DNA of 64,000 nucleotides from Flavobacteriales bacterium (GTDB lineage: Bacteria; Bacteroidota; Bacteroidia; Flavobacteriales; Flavobacteriaceae): the NCBI GenBank assembly GCA_013205245.1, contig JABMNH010000018.1, forward strand, positions 47,623 through 111,622, read 5' to 3'. The translations under genes and the position numbers were made by a program. The notes below the pieces were generated by a model. It was not told the DNA's origin. It did no database searches and saw only the letters and a program-made list of their open reading frames with translations. Shown here piece by piece: positions 37,529 through 46,740 of the stretch. Each line of letters opens with the position of its first letter. Position 1 is the stretch's first letter.

Positions 37529-38586
37529 TGATAAATCAATTAACAAAAGAAGCTGTAGCGTTGCTCAAAAATCTGATTTCTACACCGTCGTTATCTGGCG
37601 AAGAAGCTGGTACGGCACTGTTAATAGAAGCTTGGTTTAGGTCAAATAATATGACCTTTAAACGTGATAAAAATAATGTTTGGGCTCAAAACAAACATTT
37701 TGATGCGGCTAAAAAAACGATTTTATTAAACTCGCATCACGATACCGTAAAACCAAATAAGGGTTATACTAAAGACCCATTTAATCCAGAAATATCTGAT
37801 GGTAAATTGTATGGTTTGGGCAGCAATGATGCCGGTGGTTGTTTGGTTTCCTTATTGGCGACCTTCACTTATTTTTACAATACAAAAGATTTAAAATACA
37901 ACTTTGTTATTGTGGCTTCTGCCGAAGAAGAAAGCTCTGGACAGCATGGTTTAAACAGCATGTTAAAAATTATTCCACCTATCGATTTTGCTATTATTGG
38001 CGAACCTACTTTAATGCAATTGGCCATATCAGAAAAAGGTTTGTTGGTGTTAGATTGCAAAGCAAACGGAACGCCAGGTCATGCTGCCCACGGCATTGCC
38101 GATAATGCCATTTACAATGCTATTGAAGATATCAACTGGTTTCAAAATTTTGAATTTCCAAAAAAATCAGAAACTTTAGGGAAAGTTAAAATGACGGTGA
38201 CACAAATTGAAGCAGGAAGTCAGCACAATGTTATTCCGGCAAATTGTAATTATGTTGTTGATGTAAGGGTTACAGATGCGTATAGCAACCAGGAAGTTTT
38301 AGAGATTATACAAGCCAATGTAAAATCGGAAGTTACTGCAAGATCATTGCGCTTAAATTCGTCATCTATACCAAAAGAGCATCCTGTTGTACAAGCAGGT
38401 ATAAAATTAGGACGTGAAACTTATGGTTCGCCAACCTTGTCAGATCAATCGGTATTGAGTTGCCCATCATTAAAATTAGGGCCTGGACAAAGTTTGCGTT
38501 CGCATACGGCAGATGAATTTATTTACATCCAAGAAATTGAAGAAGGTATTGATTTATATATTAAAATATTAAACGAAATAGTATGA
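37528..38586 (+). CDS. argE: N-acylornithine/N-acylcitrulline deacylase, M20 family
   Basis: Zinc metallopeptidase-like deacylase that removes the blocking group after carbamoylation, so here probably acting on N-acylcitrulline. Metal ligands are seen in NSHHDTVKP, LYGLGSNDAGGC and SAEEESSG, with a further His in the C-terminal domain. The dimerisation domain sits between. At 352 residues it is normal. The start codon overlaps argB by one base and the end overlaps argH by 4. Confidence 0.9.
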   Translation: MINQLTKEAVALLKNLISTPSLSGEEAGTALLIEAWFRSNNMTFKRDKNNVWAQNKHFDAAKKTILLNSHHDTVKPNKGYTKDPFNPEISDGKLYGLGSNDAGGCLVSLLATFTYFYNTKDLKYNFVIVASAEEESSGQHGLNSMLKIIPPIDFAIIGEPTLMQLAISEKGLLVLDCKANGTPGHAAHGIADNAIYNAIEDINWFQNFEFPKKSETLGKVKMTVTQIEAGSQHNVIPANCNYVVDVRVTDAYSNQEVLEIIQANVKSEVTARSLRLNSSSIPKEHPVVQAGIKLGRETYGSPTLSDQSVLSCPSLKLGPGQSLRSHTADEFIYIQEIEEGIDLYIKILNEIV

Positions 38587-39863
38587 AACTCTGGGACAAA
38601 GGCTTTTCAACCGATAAAAAAATAGATTTATTTACCGTTGGTAACGACAGGGAATTAGATTTAATTTTAGCAAAATACGATGTGATTGGCAACGTGGCAC
38701 ATGCCAAAATGTTGCATAAAATTGGTTTGCTTAGCGCGGATGAATTGTTTGATTTAGAAACAGAATTAGCCGCTATCATAAAAACTATTGAAGCGGGCAA
38801 ATTTACCATTGAAGACACTTTTGAAGATGTCCATTCTAAAATTGAATTTATGTTGACCGAAAAATTAGGAGATACAGGCAAAAAAATTCACACGGCACGT
38901 TCAAGAAACGATCAGGTTTTGGTTGATGTGCATTTATATGTAAAAGAAGCTCTAAATGAAATTAACGAAGGCGTTGGTGATTTATTTGATTTATTAATTG
39001 CCTTAGCCGAGCAATATAAAAACATTCTTTTACCAGGTTACACACATTTGCAAATTGCGATGCCATCATCTTTTGGCTTGTGGTTTTCGGCTTATGCCGA
39101 AACATTAATTGACGATATTTATTTTATAAAAGCCGCCTATAAAATGGCAGATCAAAATCCACTGGGTTCAGCCGCAGGTTATGGAAGTTCATTTCCGATT
39201 GATCGCGATTTCACAACAAAAGCTTTAAATTTCGAGACTTTAAAATACAATTCGGTTGCCGCACAAATGAGTCGTGGCAAACTCGAAAAAGGCGTGGCAT
39301 TCGCCTTGAGTTCGGTGGCAAGTACCTTGTCGAAAATGAGTATGGACATTTGTTTGTATATGAGCCAGAATTTTGGATTTATATCTTTTCCAGACGAATT
39401 AACAACCGGCTCTAGTATTATGCCACACAAAAAAAATCCTGATGTTTTTGAATTGATTCGCGGAAAATGCAATAAGTTACAAGCTTTGCCATACGAGTTT
39501 ACTTTGATTACAAATAATTTACCAAGTGGTTATCACCGCGATTTACAATTGTTAAAAGAAGGTTTAATTCCATCGTTTTCTACTTTGAAATCCTGTTTAG
39601 AAATGCTGACTTATTCCTTAAAAAATATCAAAGTGAACACAACTATTTTAGAAGACACAAAATACAATTATCTTTTTAGTGTAGAGGCCGTTAATAAATT
39701 GGTGCAAAGCGGTGTGCCTTTTAGAGATGCCTATAAAATTATTGGAAAAAACATAAACGAAGATAATTTTAATCCAGATAAAAACATCAAACATACCCAC
39801 AAAGGAAGTTTAGGTAATTTATGTTTAGATGAAATAGTTGAAAAGAAAAATAAAGCGCATTAA
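38583..39863 (+). CDS. argH: Argininosuccinate lyase
   Basis: Releases fumarate from argininosuccinate to give arginine. The fumarase/aspartase superfamily signature is TGSSIMPHKKNPD. The N-terminal part includes DVHSKIEFMLTEKLG and HTARSRNDQV, both family hallmarks. Length of 426 residues is slightly shorter than most (about 460), with the shortfall at the C-terminus. It is the last arginine gene of the operon. Confidence 0.94.
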   Translation: MKLWDKGFSTDKKIDLFTVGNDRELDLILAKYDVIGNVAHAKMLHKIGLLSADELFDLETELAAIIKTIEAGKFTIEDTFEDVHSKIEFMLTEKLGDTGKKIHTARSRNDQVLVDVHLYVKEALNEINEGVGDLFDLLIALAEQYKNILLPGYTHLQIAMPSSFGLWFSAYAETLIDDIYFIKAAYKMADQNPLGSAAGYGSSFPIDRDFTTKALNFETLKYNSVAAQMSRGKLEKGVAFALSSVASTLSKMSMDICLYMSQNFGFISFPDELTTGSSIMPHKKNPDVFELIRGKCNKLQALPYEFTLITNNLPSGYHRDLQLLKEGLIPSFSTLKSCLEMLTYSLKNIKVNTTILEDTKYNYLFSVEAVNKLVQSGVPFRDAYKIIGKNINEDNFNPDKNIKHTHKGSLGNLCLDEIVEKKNKAH

Positions 39864-39887
39864 ACTTAAAATTTGGACGTTAAATTG

Positions 39888-40760
39888 ATGAAAAGTCAAC
39901 ATTTAAGATACCTTATAGAACTTAATTTAGCGATTCTGTTTATCAGCACTTCGGGGCCTTTGGGTAAATTTATTTCGATGCCTCCACCCATCACTATTTG
40001 GTTGAGATGTTTTTTTGCAGGCATTTTTTTAGGACTATTTGTTTGGTATAAAAAGATAAATTTAAAAATTGTCAATACAAAAGATTTAAAAACAATTGTT
40101 ATAAGCAGCCTATTTTTTGGCATTCATTGGACAACATATTTTTACGCATTACACCTTTCTAATGTTGCTATTGGCATGTTATCTCTTTTTACATATCCTG
40201 TTTTTACAGCATTGTTAGAGCCTATTTTTTTTAAAACAAAACTGAATAAAACGCACGTTCTTTTGGGTTTTATTGTTTTAATTGGTATTTATTTTTTGAC
40301 ACCCGATTTTAATATTAACAACAACTACACACAAGGTGTCATTTTTGGTGTTATTTCATCCGTTTTTTATTCAATACGGAATATCTTGTTAAAAAAGAAA
40401 GTCGCGAAATACCATGGTTCTATGCTTATGTTTTACCAAATGGGCATCGTTTCAGTAGTACTTTGGCCAGTATTTTTTATTTTTGACGCCACGCCAAGCA
40501 TCGATGATTGGAGCGCCTTATTGATTTTAGCTTTGTTGACAACCGCTATTGGGCATACGCTTTTTGTTATGAGTTTTAAAAACTTCTCTATAAGTACAGC
40601 AAGTATTATGAGTAGTATTCAGCCAATTTACGGCATATTATTGGGCGTTATTTTTTTAAATGAAATACCCGCTTCTAAAACCATAATTGGTGGATTATTA
40701 ATAATTTCGACGGTTGTGGTAGAAAGTTTTCTGTCAAATAAAAGAAGAAAATTGATTTAA
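39888..40760 (+). CDS. EamA/DMT family transporter
   Basis: Membrane protein of 290 residues with ten hydrophobic helices in the two-fold repeated layout of the drug/metabolite transporter family (EamA). The frame is open from a TTG at 39873, but the ATG at 39888 precedes the first helix in the usual way. It lies 24 bases after argH in the same direction. A role as an exporter of arginine, proline or a related metabolite is suggested only by the neighbours. The substrate is unknown. Confidence 0.8.
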   Translation: MKSQHLRYLIELNLAILFISTSGPLGKFISMPPPITIWLRCFFAGIFLGLFVWYKKINLKIVNTKDLKTIVISSLFFGIHWTTYFYALHLSNVAIGMLSLFTYPVFTALLEPIFFKTKLNKTHVLLGFIVLIGIYFLTPDFNINNNYTQGVIFGVISSVFYSIRNILLKKKVAKYHGSMLMFYQMGIVSVVLWPVFFIFDATPSIDDWSALLILALLTTAIGHTLFVMSFKNFSISTASIMSSIQPIYGILLGVIFLNEIPASKTIIGGLLIISTVVVESFLSNKRRKLI

Positions 40761-40777
40761 TTTATTTACTATAAAAA

Positions 40778-41464
40778 TTAATGACACGCCTCCCAAATAG
40801 GATCTTTTGGTGTAGGGGCAAAAATTGAAATTTCTTCTTTTGAAACAGGATGGATAAACACGATTTTTCGCGCATGTAAATGGATACTGCCATCTTTATT
40901 ACTACGGTCAAACCCATATTTTAAATCGCCCTTAATTGGACAACCAATAGCCGATAATTGACATCTTATTTGATGATGACGGCCCGTTTCTAAATCTACT
41001 TCCAGCAAATGATAATTGTCTAAAGATTTTATTAATTTATAATGTAAGACAGCTTTTTTACTACCTTCAGAGGCGGTTTTGTAAACTGTAGATTTGTTGT
41101 TTTTAGGATTCTTTTTAAGGAAATTTACCAAAGTATCACCATCTTTTGGCGGCCTATTTTTTACGATAGCCCAATAAGTTTTGTCAACTATTTTATCACG
41201 CAACATTTTGTTGAAACGTTCTAGTGCTTTTGATGTTTTTGCAAAAACAACAACGCCAGTTGTAGGACGGTCTAACCGATGAACAACACCCAAAAACACC
41301 TCGCCAGGTTTGGCGTATTTGTCTTTAATATACGTTTTAACAATATCGCTTAAAGGCGTGTCGCCAGTTTTGTCGCCTTGCACAATATCACCCGATTGTT
41401 TATTGATTATAATAATGTGATTATCTTCAAATAATACGTTTAAATTATCTTTGGTAGAAGCCAT
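40778..41464 (-). CDS. RluA family pseudouridine synthase
   Basis: Converts uridine to pseudouridine in rRNA or tRNA. The catalytic motif is HRLDRPTTGVVVFAKT with the catalytic Asp D65, and RHHQIRCQLSAIGCPIKGDLKYG follows later, as in RluA/RluD enzymes. At 228 residues it has the catalytic domain only, with no S4 domain, so it is of the short RluA kind. Its target base cannot be read from the sequence. It begins directly after the engB stop codon, so the two are one transcript. Confidence 0.9.
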   Translation of the reverse strand: MASTKDNLNVLFEDNHIIIINKQSGDIVQGDKTGDTPLSDIVKTYIKDKYAKPGEVFLGVVHRLDRPTTGVVVFAKTSKALERFNKMLRDKIVDKTYWAIVKNRPPKDGDTLVNFLKKNPKNNKSTVYKTASEGSKKAVLHYKLIKSLDNYHLLEVDLETGRHHQIRCQLSAIGCPIKGDLKYGFDRSNKDGSIHLHARKIVFIHPVSKEEISIFAPTPKDPIWEACH

Positions 41465-42076
41465 TTAGAAGTGCTCTTTGGCATCTTGATTTACAGTTTC
41501 AATATAGGTAAGTAATTCTTCTCTTCCTGATTTGGCTGTAGCCGATGTCACAAAATATTGCGGCATGTTTTCCCAAACAGTTTGGGTCATAGTGGTGTTA
41601 TATAGCTGTAAATTTTTATTGAGAATAGAAGGCTTTAATTTATCGGATTTGGTAAAAACAATGCAAAAAGGAATGCCGCTTTCGCCCAAGAACTGCATGA
41701 ACTCTAAATCAATTTTTTGAGGTTCGTGTCTAGAATCTACCAATACAAAAGTACACACCAATTGTTTGCGTTGTAAAAAATAATCTTTAATAAATTTCTG
41801 AAATGTTTTTCTTTTTGATTTAGAAACTTGTGCATAACCATACCCAGGTAAATCTACCAAATGCCATTCTTCGTTTATTATAAAATGATTGATAAGTTGT
41901 GTTTTCCCTGGTTTTCCTGATGTTTTGGCTAGGTTTTTATGATCGACCAACATGTTTATCAAAGAAGATTTACCAACATTAGAACGGCCAATAAAGGCAT
42001 ACTCTAACATGTCGTCTTTAGGACAATTTGAAACGTCTGTGTTACTCGTTACAAAATCGGCTTTTTTGATTTTCAT
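41465..42076 (-). CDS. engB: Ribosome biogenesis GTPase EngB (YihA/YsxC)
   Basis: Essential small GTPase that helps assemble the large ribosomal subunit. The P-loop is GRSNVGKSS (30-38), the switch I threonine-containing GKPGKTQLIN follows, G3 is DLPGYGYA, G4 is TKSD and G5 is SATAKSG. At 203 residues it has the family's length. It sits 3 bases after the hydrolase gene and directly before the pseudouridine synthase. Confidence 0.94.
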   Translation of the reverse strand: MKIKKADFVTSNTDVSNCPKDDMLEYAFIGRSNVGKSSLINMLVDHKNLAKTSGKPGKTQLINHFIINEEWHLVDLPGYGYAQVSKSKRKTFQKFIKDYFLQRKQLVCTFVLVDSRHEPQKIDLEFMQFLGESGIPFCIVFTKSDKLKPSILNKNLQLYNTTMTQTVWENMPQYFVTSATAKSGREELLTYIETVNQDAKEHF

Positions 42077-42079
42077 GTG

Positions 42080-42844
42080 TTAAAATTTTCTTTCTTTCAG
42101 CCATTTAAGAAGAATGTCATTAAATTCATCTGGCTGTTCCATCATCGGCGCATGACCGCATTTATCAATCCAAAACAAATCAGAATCGGGTAGTAATTCG
42201 TTGAATTCTACAGCAACATTTGGAGGTGTTACTTTATCATTTTTACCCCAAATTAAACAAGTAGGATTTGACATTTGTGGCAAATCTGGCGCCATATTAT
42301 GGCGTATCGCACTTTTGGCAATCGCTAAGGTTTTAATAAGTTTTATGCGGTTGTTTACTGTTTCAAAAACGTCGTCTACAACTTCTTTGGTAGCAACTTT
42401 AGGGTCGTAAAAAACTTCTTCGGCCTTGGCTTTAATATATTCGTAATTACCACGCTTTGGGTAACTTTCTCCCATAGAGCTTTCGTATAATCCAGAACTT
42501 CCGGTCAGTACCATGGCTTTAACATTTTCTGGAAAATTTTTAGTGTAATATAAAGCAATATGGCCACCCAATGAGTTTCCTAATAAAATGTAATCTTTTA
42601 AACCTTTAAATGCTACAAATTTTTTAAGATATAAGGCGAAATTTTTGACATTGGTTTTTAAAAGCGGCAAAGTATATAAAGGCAATTCTGGAATAAGTAC
42701 TTTGAATCCATTTTTAGGCAGATAATCAAAAACACCATTAAAATTACTTAAAGAACCCATAAGGCCGTGAAGCACTATGATAGGTGTTCCTTCGCCTGCT
42801 TCAAGGTAATTAAAAGTAGCTTCTTTTTTTAGCGTGTATCTCAT
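42080..42844 (-). CDS. Alpha/beta hydrolase
   Basis: Serine hydrolase of the alpha/beta fold, 254 residues, with no signal peptide. The nucleophile elbow is GNSLGG with S91, the oxyanion strand is IVLHGLMG (23-30), the acidic residue is in WGKNDKVTPP and the catalytic His is H231 in CGHAPMMEQP. Substrate is not known; short acyl esters are typical of the family. It is the first gene of a minus-strand group with engB and the pseudouridine synthase, divergent from mraZ. Confidence 0.85.
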   Translation of the reverse strand: MRYTLKKEATFNYLEAGEGTPIIVLHGLMGSLSNFNGVFDYLPKNGFKVLIPELPLYTLPLLKTNVKNFALYLKKFVAFKGLKDYILLGNSLGGHIALYYTKNFPENVKAMVLTGSSGLYESSMGESYPKRGNYEYIKAKAEEVFYDPKVATKEVVDDVFETVNNRIKLIKTLAIAKSAIRHNMAPDLPQMSNPTCLIWGKNDKVTPPNVAVEFNELLPDSDLFWIDKCGHAPMMEQPDEFNDILLKWLKERKF

Positions 42845-43015
42845 CAGTGTTAACTGTTTTTATAGCAAGAGACAAAGATACTTATTTTCAATAAATGCGT
42901 GTTAATTCTATACTAATTATTAATTTTTTGTGATAAAGAAGCGCTTTATTTTATAAGTATTTAAACATCAAAGCTAATTGTTAAATTATAATTGTTGATA
43001 AAAAAAATCAACAAA

Positions 43016-43057
43016 GTGGTAAAATGTGGTAAAATGTGGTAAAAAAATGTATATTTG
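43016..43057 (+). promoter_or_regulatory. MraZ-type operator repeats and promoter of the dcw cluster
   Basis: Three direct repeats GTGGTAAAAT/A at 43016, 43026 and 43036 with an exact 10-bp period, followed by TATATTTG at 43050-43057, a full match to the TAnnTTTG -7 box. The E. coli MraZ protein is known to bind TGGGN repeats spaced 10 bp apart. These repeats have the same spacing with GTGGT cores. Their position over the -33 region predicts autorepression of the cluster by MraZ. Confidence 0.75.
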
Positions 43058-43079
43058 TTACTAAATTTTTTAGTACAAC

Positions 43080-43553
43080 ATGCTCAATTTAATTGGAACA
43101 TACGAATGTAAATCTGACGCCAAAGGTAGGTTAATGTTGCCTAATGCACTTAAAAAGCAGATGGCGGCTGTTATTCAAGATGGCTTTGTATTAAAAAGAT
43201 CTGTTTTTCATTCTTGTTTAGAATTATACCCCATGCAAGAATGGAATTTGATGATGACAGATGTAAATAAGCTAAATAGGTTTGTAAAGAAGAACAACGA
43301 TTTTATTAGATTATTTACAGCAGGTGTTAAAGTGGTCGATTTAGACGCTTTAGGAAGGTTATTGATACCAAAAGATTTAAGTGCTTTTTCTGGTATTTCT
43401 AAAGAAGTTGTACTTACAACAACAGTTGGTATTATTGAAATTTGGGATAAAGATAAATACGAGTTGGCTATTAATGATGCCGCGGTAGATTTCCCAGTAT
43501 TGGCAGAAGAAGTGATGGGTAACGCGACAACTGCTCAAGATGGAATATCATAA
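43080..43553 (+). CDS. mraZ: Transcriptional regulator MraZ
   Basis: First gene of the dcw cluster, a SpoVT/AbrB-like DNA-binding protein of two related halves. The 157 residues begin MLNLIGTYECKSDAKGRLMLPNALKKQ, and the second half has KVVDLDALGRLLIPKDLSAFSG. The DAKGR and DALGR motifs of each half are present. It probably binds the three GTGGT repeats just upstream. The stop lies 14 bases inside rsmH. Confidence 0.92.
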   Translation: MLNLIGTYECKSDAKGRLMLPNALKKQMAAVIQDGFVLKRSVFHSCLELYPMQEWNLMMTDVNKLNRFVKKNNDFIRLFTAGVKVVDLDALGRLLIPKDLSAFSGISKEVVLTTTVGIIEIWDKDKYELAINDAAVDFPVLAEEVMGNATTAQDGIS

Positions 43554-44445
43554 CCCTGTTTTATTAAAGCAAAGTGTAGATGGGCTAGAAATTGACCCAA
43601 ACGGCATTTATGTTGATGTTACTTTTGGTGGCGGCGGTCACTCAAAAGAGATATTAAAGAGACTGGGCGATGGTGGAAGATTATTGGCTTTTGATCAAGA
43701 TGAAGAAGCGCTTCAAAACAGTTTAGATGATGATAGATTTAGTTTAATAAGTGGCAATTTTAAATATATAAAACGTTTTTTAAGAGTTCATGGGGTAAGC
43801 AAAGTAAACGGAATTTTAGCCGATTTAGGCGTATCGTCACATCAATTTGATGTAGCCGAAAGGGGTTTCTCGACCCGTTTTGATGCTTTTTTAGACATGC
43901 GAATGGATGCGAAATCTGAGTTAACGGCTTATCAAATTGTAAATACCTATTCAGAAAACAAATTACAAGATATATTATTTAATTACGGCGAGTTAAGAAA
44001 TTCTAAAGGTATTGCTAAAGCGATAGTAAATGCACGGTTTGAAAAACCAATAAAGACAAGTTTTGATTTAAAAGAAGCTATTAAAAGTTTTGTGCCTCAA
44101 AGTAAAGAGCATAAGGTAATGGCGCAAATTTTTCAGGCTTTTAGAATTGAAGTGAATCAGGAATTAGAAGTTTTAAAAGCATTTTTATTACAAACTACCG
44201 ATTTGCTTGTTGACGGTGGTAAACTAAGTGTAATATCCTACCACTCTCTTGAAGACAGGTTGGTGAAACGCTTTTTTAAATTCGGTTTGTTTGAAGGAGA
44301 ACCTGAAAAAGATTTTTACGGAAATTTTAGTTCGCCTTTTAATAAACCAGAAAAACTAATTGTACCAACATCAGAAGAAATAAAACAAAACAATCGCGCT
44401 AGAAGCGCAAAATTAAGAATTGTAGCCAAAGCAAAAAATGCATAA
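43540..44445 (+). CDS. rsmH: 16S rRNA (cytosine-1402-N4)-methyltransferase RsmH
   Basis: AdoMet-dependent methyltransferase that modifies the ribosomal P-site. The N-terminus has YHNPVLLKQSVDGL and the AdoMet site is VDVTFGGGGHSKEIL (about 25-39). LADLGVSSHQFD and the C-terminal SYHSLEDRLVKRFF are family hallmarks. Length of 301 residues is normal. It overlaps mraZ by 14 bases and ftsL by 8. Confidence 0.95.
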   Translation: MEYHNPVLLKQSVDGLEIDPNGIYVDVTFGGGGHSKEILKRLGDGGRLLAFDQDEEALQNSLDDDRFSLISGNFKYIKRFLRVHGVSKVNGILADLGVSSHQFDVAERGFSTRFDAFLDMRMDAKSELTAYQIVNTYSENKLQDILFNYGELRNSKGIAKAIVNARFEKPIKTSFDLKEAIKSFVPQSKEHKVMAQIFQAFRIEVNQELEVLKAFLLQTTDLLVDGGKLSVISYHSLEDRLVKRFFKFGLFEGEPEKDFYGNFSSPFNKPEKLIVPTSEEIKQNNRARSAKLRIVAKAKNA

Positions 44446-44758
44446 AGAAAGTAAAATATATGCGGTACTAAAAGGCAGTTTTTTAACCGAAGACAATGCG
44501 CAAAAAAATTGGGTATTTATCATTTTTTTGGCAATGCTGGCTTTGGTTATGATAGCAATTTCGCATAGTGTAGATAAAAAAGTGCAAGAGATAAGCGTGC
44601 TCAACAAAAAGAATAAAGAATTAAGATCTGCTTTTGTGGCGAACAGATCTGAGTTGATGAATTTAAAAATGGAGTCATCTATAACAAAAACATTGGCAAT
44701 TAAAGGGTTGAAACCGCCAACATCGCCACCTTATAAAATAAAAGTAGTAATAAATTAA
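44438..44758 (+). CDS. ftsL: FtsL-like cell division protein
   Basis: Small bitopic membrane protein of the divisome: 106 residues with a cytoplasmic start, one membrane segment (about 27-44, FIIFLAMLALVMIAISHS), then a coiled-coil-prone part (VQEISVLNKKNKELRSAF). FtsL sequences are poorly conserved and the call rests on size, topology and position between rsmH and ftsI. It overlaps both neighbours. Confidence 0.82.
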   Translation: MHKESKIYAVLKGSFLTEDNAQKNWVFIIFLAMLALVMIAISHSVDKKVQEISVLNKKNKELRSAFVANRSELMNLKMESSITKTLAIKGLKPPTSPPYKIKVVIN

Positions 44759-46740
44759 TGGCTGTAACAAAGCAAAACATATTGAACAGATTTTATATGG
44801 TATCAGGAATGATGCTTGTATTTGTTTTTGCCATTGTTTTTAAACTCACACAAATTCAATGGTTAGAAGGCACAAAATATAGAGAAGAGGCTTTTGAAAA
44901 TACCATAAAACAATTCGATATTCCTGCCAATCGGGGCAATGTTTATACCGCTGATGGCAGTTTATTGGCAACATCGGTTCCAAAATATGACATTAGAATG
45001 GATGTGGTTACCGTACCAAATAAAATATTTAACAGAGATGTTTCTAAGTTGGCGCTGGCAATGTCTGATATGTTTGGCAAACCAAGACAATATTATGTTG
45101 ACTATTTTAAAAATGCGCGTCATCAAAATAACAAATATCTTTTTATTGCCAGAGATTTAAGTTATAGCGAATATGAGCAAATCAAGCAGTTTCCTATTTT
45201 AAAATTGGGTGCTTATAAAGGAGGTTTAATAGTTAATCAAAGAACTGTAAGAGGGCATCCGTTAGGCAAAATTGCTGTCCGCACAATTGGTTATGATGAC
45301 GATCATGGTACAGCAGGCTTAGAAGGAAGTTTTAGTAATTATTTAATTGGCAAACAAGGGACACATCTCAAACAAAAAATCGCCAAAGGGCAATGGAAAC
45401 CTTTAAATGATGAGAATCAAATAGATCCAGAAGACGGCTTAGATGTTATTACCACGCTCGATTTAAACATTCAGGATATTGCGCACCATGCTTTACTTGA
45501 ACAGCTTGAATTATTTGAAGCAGAACACGGAAGTGTTGTTGTGATGGAAGTAAAAACGGGTCAGGTAAAAGCCATTTCTAATTTAGCCCGCACTTCAAAA
45601 GGCACTTATTTTGAGAAAAGAAATTATGCAGTTTACGAATCACATGAACCAGGTTCTACTTTTAAATTGATGGGTATGCTGGTGGCTTTAGAAGACAAGG
45701 TTATAGATACTTCTACCATTATTGATACAGAAAAAGGTGTTATAAGTTTTTATGGAGAAAAAATACGCGATTCACATAAAGGTGGTTACGGTAAAATATC
45801 AGCTTCACGCGTTTTCGAATTGTCTTCTAACGTAGGCATGGCCAAGATTGTGAATGAAAATTACAAAAATAATCCACAAAAATTTGTAGATAGATTAGAG
45901 GCAATGAATGTTGGTAAAAAAGTAGGACTTCCCATAAAAGGCGAAGGCGCACCAAAAATTCCCAATCCAAAAAATACAAAAGAATGGAATGGTTTATCAC
46001 TTCCGTGGATGGCTTGGGGCTATGGTGTAAAGTTAACGCCAGTTCAAACACTTACTTTTTACAATGCTGTTGCTAATGATGGTAAGATGGTGAAACCTCA
46101 GTTTGTTAAAGAAATACGTAAACAAGATAAAGTTATTCAAGAATTCGAGTCGAAAGTAATCATTGATAAAATTTGTTCTCAAACCACCATAAACAAGTTA
46201 AAAGTATTAATGGAAAATGTGGTAAAAAGAGGGACAGCATCTAATATTTATACGCCTTATTTTGCTATGGCAGGAAAAACAGGCACATGCCAAACCGATT
46301 ATTGGAAAGGTGGCGAAACCGAATATGTGTCTTCATTTGTTGGTTATTTTCCAGCCGATAACCCTAAGTATTCTTGTATCGTCGTTATCCATAAGCCAAA
46401 TAAAAAATTAGGTTATTATGGCGCAGATGTTGCTGCACCAGCCTTTAAAAAAATCGCACAAAAAATTTATACAGACACACCTATCAGAAACGAGTTAAAA
46501 GTGTTCGCTAATGCTGATGAAATTTTAGAAAAGCAACTCACAAATAGCTCTAAAAAAGTAGCTGCGAATTATGAATCTATTCCAAATGTCAAAAAAATGA
46601 CAGGAATGGATGCCATAGCATTATTAGAAAACTTGGGTTTAGATGTCACTTTTGAAGGCAGTGGCAGAGTCGCTTTTCAATCAATAAAACCGGGCGAGAG
46701 TTTAAAAAAGTATAAGAGCATTTATTTAAAATTATTGTGA
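44758..46740 (+). CDS. ftsI: Penicillin-binding protein FtsI with C-terminal PASTA domain
   Basis: Septal peptidoglycan transpeptidase, 660 residues. One N-terminal membrane segment (about 15-33) is followed by the dimerisation domain (FDIPANRGNVYTADGSLLA) and the transpeptidase domain with active-site S300 in STFK (300-303), SSN at 356-358 and KTGT at 507-510. The last 60 residues, with MTGMDAIALLENLGLDVTFEGSGRV, form a PASTA domain, typical of Bacteroidota and Firmicutes and absent from E. coli FtsI. Its TGA stop overlaps the GTG start of murE. Confidence 0.95.
   Translation: MAVTKQNILNRFYMVSGMMLVFVFAIVFKLTQIQWLEGTKYREEAFENTIKQFDIPANRGNVYTADGSLLATSVPKYDIRMDVVTVPNKIFNRDVSKLALAMSDMFGKPRQYYVDYFKNARHQNNKYLFIARDLSYSEYEQIKQFPILKLGAYKGGLIVNQRTVRGHPLGKIAVRTIGYDDDHGTAGLEGSFSNYLIGKQGTHLKQKIAKGQWKPLNDENQIDPEDGLDVITTLDLNIQDIAHHALLEQLELFEAEHGSVVVMEVKTGQVKAISNLARTSKGTYFEKRNYAVYESHEPGSTFKLMGMLVALEDKVIDTSTIIDTEKGVISFYGEKIRDSHKGGYGKISASRVFELSSNVGMAKIVNENYKNNPQKFVDRLEAMNVGKKVGLPIKGEGAPKIPNPKNTKEWNGLSLPWMAWGYGVKLTPVQTLTFYNAVANDGKMVKPQFVKEIRKQDKVIQEFESKVIIDKICSQTTINKLKVLMENVVKRGTASNIYTPYFAMAGKTGTCQTDYWKGGETEYVSSFVGYFPADNPKYSCIVVIHKPNKKLGYYGADVAAPAFKKIAQKIYTDTPIRNELKVFANADEILEKQLTNSSKKVAANYESIPNVKKMTGMDAIALLENLGLDVTFEGSGRVAFQSIKPGESLKKYKSIYLKLL

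Noticed and set aside
43016..43045. Short CRISPR-like direct repeats
   Set aside because: Three 10-bp units without spacers; they fit MraZ operator boxes and not a CRISPR array.
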